DNA from: Gammaproteobacteria bacterium
GTDB lineage: Bacteria; Pseudomonadota; Gammaproteobacteria; GRL18
Reading direction: 5' to 3'
Length of the DNA: 5,799 nucleotides
Assembly (NCBI GenBank): GCA_013139395.1
Contig: WTAX01000224.1
Location: 1 to 5,799, forward strand
The notes under the pieces are model-generated. The model did not search any database. It saw only the letters and a program-made list of their open reading frames with translations, and was not told the origin of the DNA. This document shows, one piece after another, positions 5,427 through 5,799 of this stretch; position 1 is the stretch's first letter; each line of letters begins with the position of its first letter. The position numbers and the translations under genes are program-made.

Positions 5427-5799
5427 TTAATTTGAAGAATGGTGTAATAATTGTCGTGACAGCTTGTACTCACGACGTGCTGCAGACCAGGCAAGCCAGA
5501 GTTTTTTAAATTTGGCTAAAGAAACTCTTTTTTCTAACACGGGATACTGTTGGTCTTGAATTTTTTTTAGTAAAGCAAAGTAAATTTCAGCCATGATAAT
5601 GCCGGTTCTTTGTGCATACCGATCATTTTTATCAAGAGCAGAAAAGGCCTTTTCATAAAAAGCCTGCGCTCTATCTGCCTGAAACCTGAATAAGTTAAGT
5701 GTTTCCGGAGTGTTAGAATGACTCATAAGCATATCTTTGCTCACTGAGAATTTAACTAATTCATCTTGGGGAATATAAATACGTCCACGTTGAGCATCT
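5427..5799 (-). CDS. hpnD: Presqualene diphosphate synthase HpnD (C-terminal part, 5' partial)
   Basis: The last 123 residues of a squalene/phytoene synthase family protein are visible; the frame is open through the right edge. HpnD condenses two farnesyl diphosphates to presqualene diphosphate. The visible part begins DAQRGRIYIP, the end of the second Asp-rich Mg-diphosphate-binding region (DxxED..RGRxYxP) typical of the family. HpnD-like stretches follow: FRFQADRAQAFYEKA, then DRYAQRTGIIMAEIYFALL, then YPVLEKRVSL, with a basic C-terminus. Family members are about 280 residues, so roughly 150 residues lie outside. A GTG at 5742-5744 could be mistaken for a start but falls inside conserved sequence, so it is internal. 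The gene lies 9 bp upstream of hpnE on the same strand, a tight operon arrangement; hpnC is commonly next upstream. Assignment to HpnD rather than HpnC rests on the residue pattern and on adjacency to hpnE. Confidence 0.9.
   Translation of the reverse strand, partial: DAQRGRIYIPQDELVKFSVSKDMLMSHSNTPETLNLFRFQADRAQAFYEKAFSALDKNDRYAQRTGIIMAEIYFALLKKIQDQQYPVLEKRVSLAKFKKLWLAWSAARREYKLSRQLLHHSSN

Noticed and set aside
5204..5494. 96-codon plus-strand reading frame with a hydrophobic product
   Set aside because: It overlaps the well-supported N-terminus of hpnE and the C-terminus of hpnD on the opposite strand. The hydrophobic stretch is the complement of the Gly-rich FAD motif region.
5742..5744. 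GTG as the start of a short 105-residue gene
   Set aside because: The frame continues upstream into the conserved QRGRxYxP region of squalene/phytoene synthases, so the gene begins beyond the right edge.
1..5799. CRISPR array, phage module, toxin-antitoxin or defence system
   Set aside because: No spaced direct-repeat series and no nuclease, transposase, integrase or toxin-like gene is present. Apart from the small element, the genes are ordinary chromosomal ones.

Overview
The window looks like chromosomal DNA from an AT-rich gammaproteobacterium. The evidence is a YciK-type short-chain dehydrogenase, a DUF1631 protein fused to cyclic-di-GMP domains, and squalene-synthesis genes of the hpnD/hpnE type. 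Squalene genes of this kind occur in hopanoid or C30-terpenoid makers, including some methane- and sulfur-oxidising gammaproteobacteria. I cannot name a genus from the sequence.

Layout, left to right. (1) Positions 1-2948, plus strand: the 3' part of one very large gene whose reading frame is already open at the first base. It encodes DUF1631, then a GGDEF domain with a GVDEF motif, then an EAL domain. (2) Positions 2949-2990: a 42-bp gap between converging genes, holding at most a weak hairpin. (3) Positions 2991-3740, minus strand: yciK, an SDR oxidoreductase with Asp where the catalytic Ser normally sits; it has a good ribosome-binding site and a plausible promoter. (4) Positions 3741-3998: non-coding. 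Its yciK-proximal third carries the yciK promoter and leader. The rest is a compact 154-bp element with 19-bp terminal inverted repeats and a long internal fold-back, best read as a MITE or an IS remnant, lying directly against the hpnE stop codon. (5) Positions 3999-5417, minus: hpnE, the FAD-dependent hydroxysqualene dehydroxylase. (6) Positions 5427-5799, minus: the C-terminal part of hpnD, presqualene diphosphate synthase, which starts beyond the right edge.

hpnD and hpnE are 9 bp apart on one strand and form part of a squalene operon: farnesyl-PP to presqualene-PP (HpnD), to hydroxysqualene (HpnC, expected to the right, not seen), to squalene (HpnE). The inserted element separates this operon from yciK, which seems to have its own promoter. 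The cyclic-di-GMP gene converges on yciK and is probably unrelated. I found no RNA genes, CRISPR array, phage genes or transposase gene. The least explained items are the MITE-like element, the degenerate signalling motifs in the DUF1631 fusion, and the Ser-to-Asp change in YciK.
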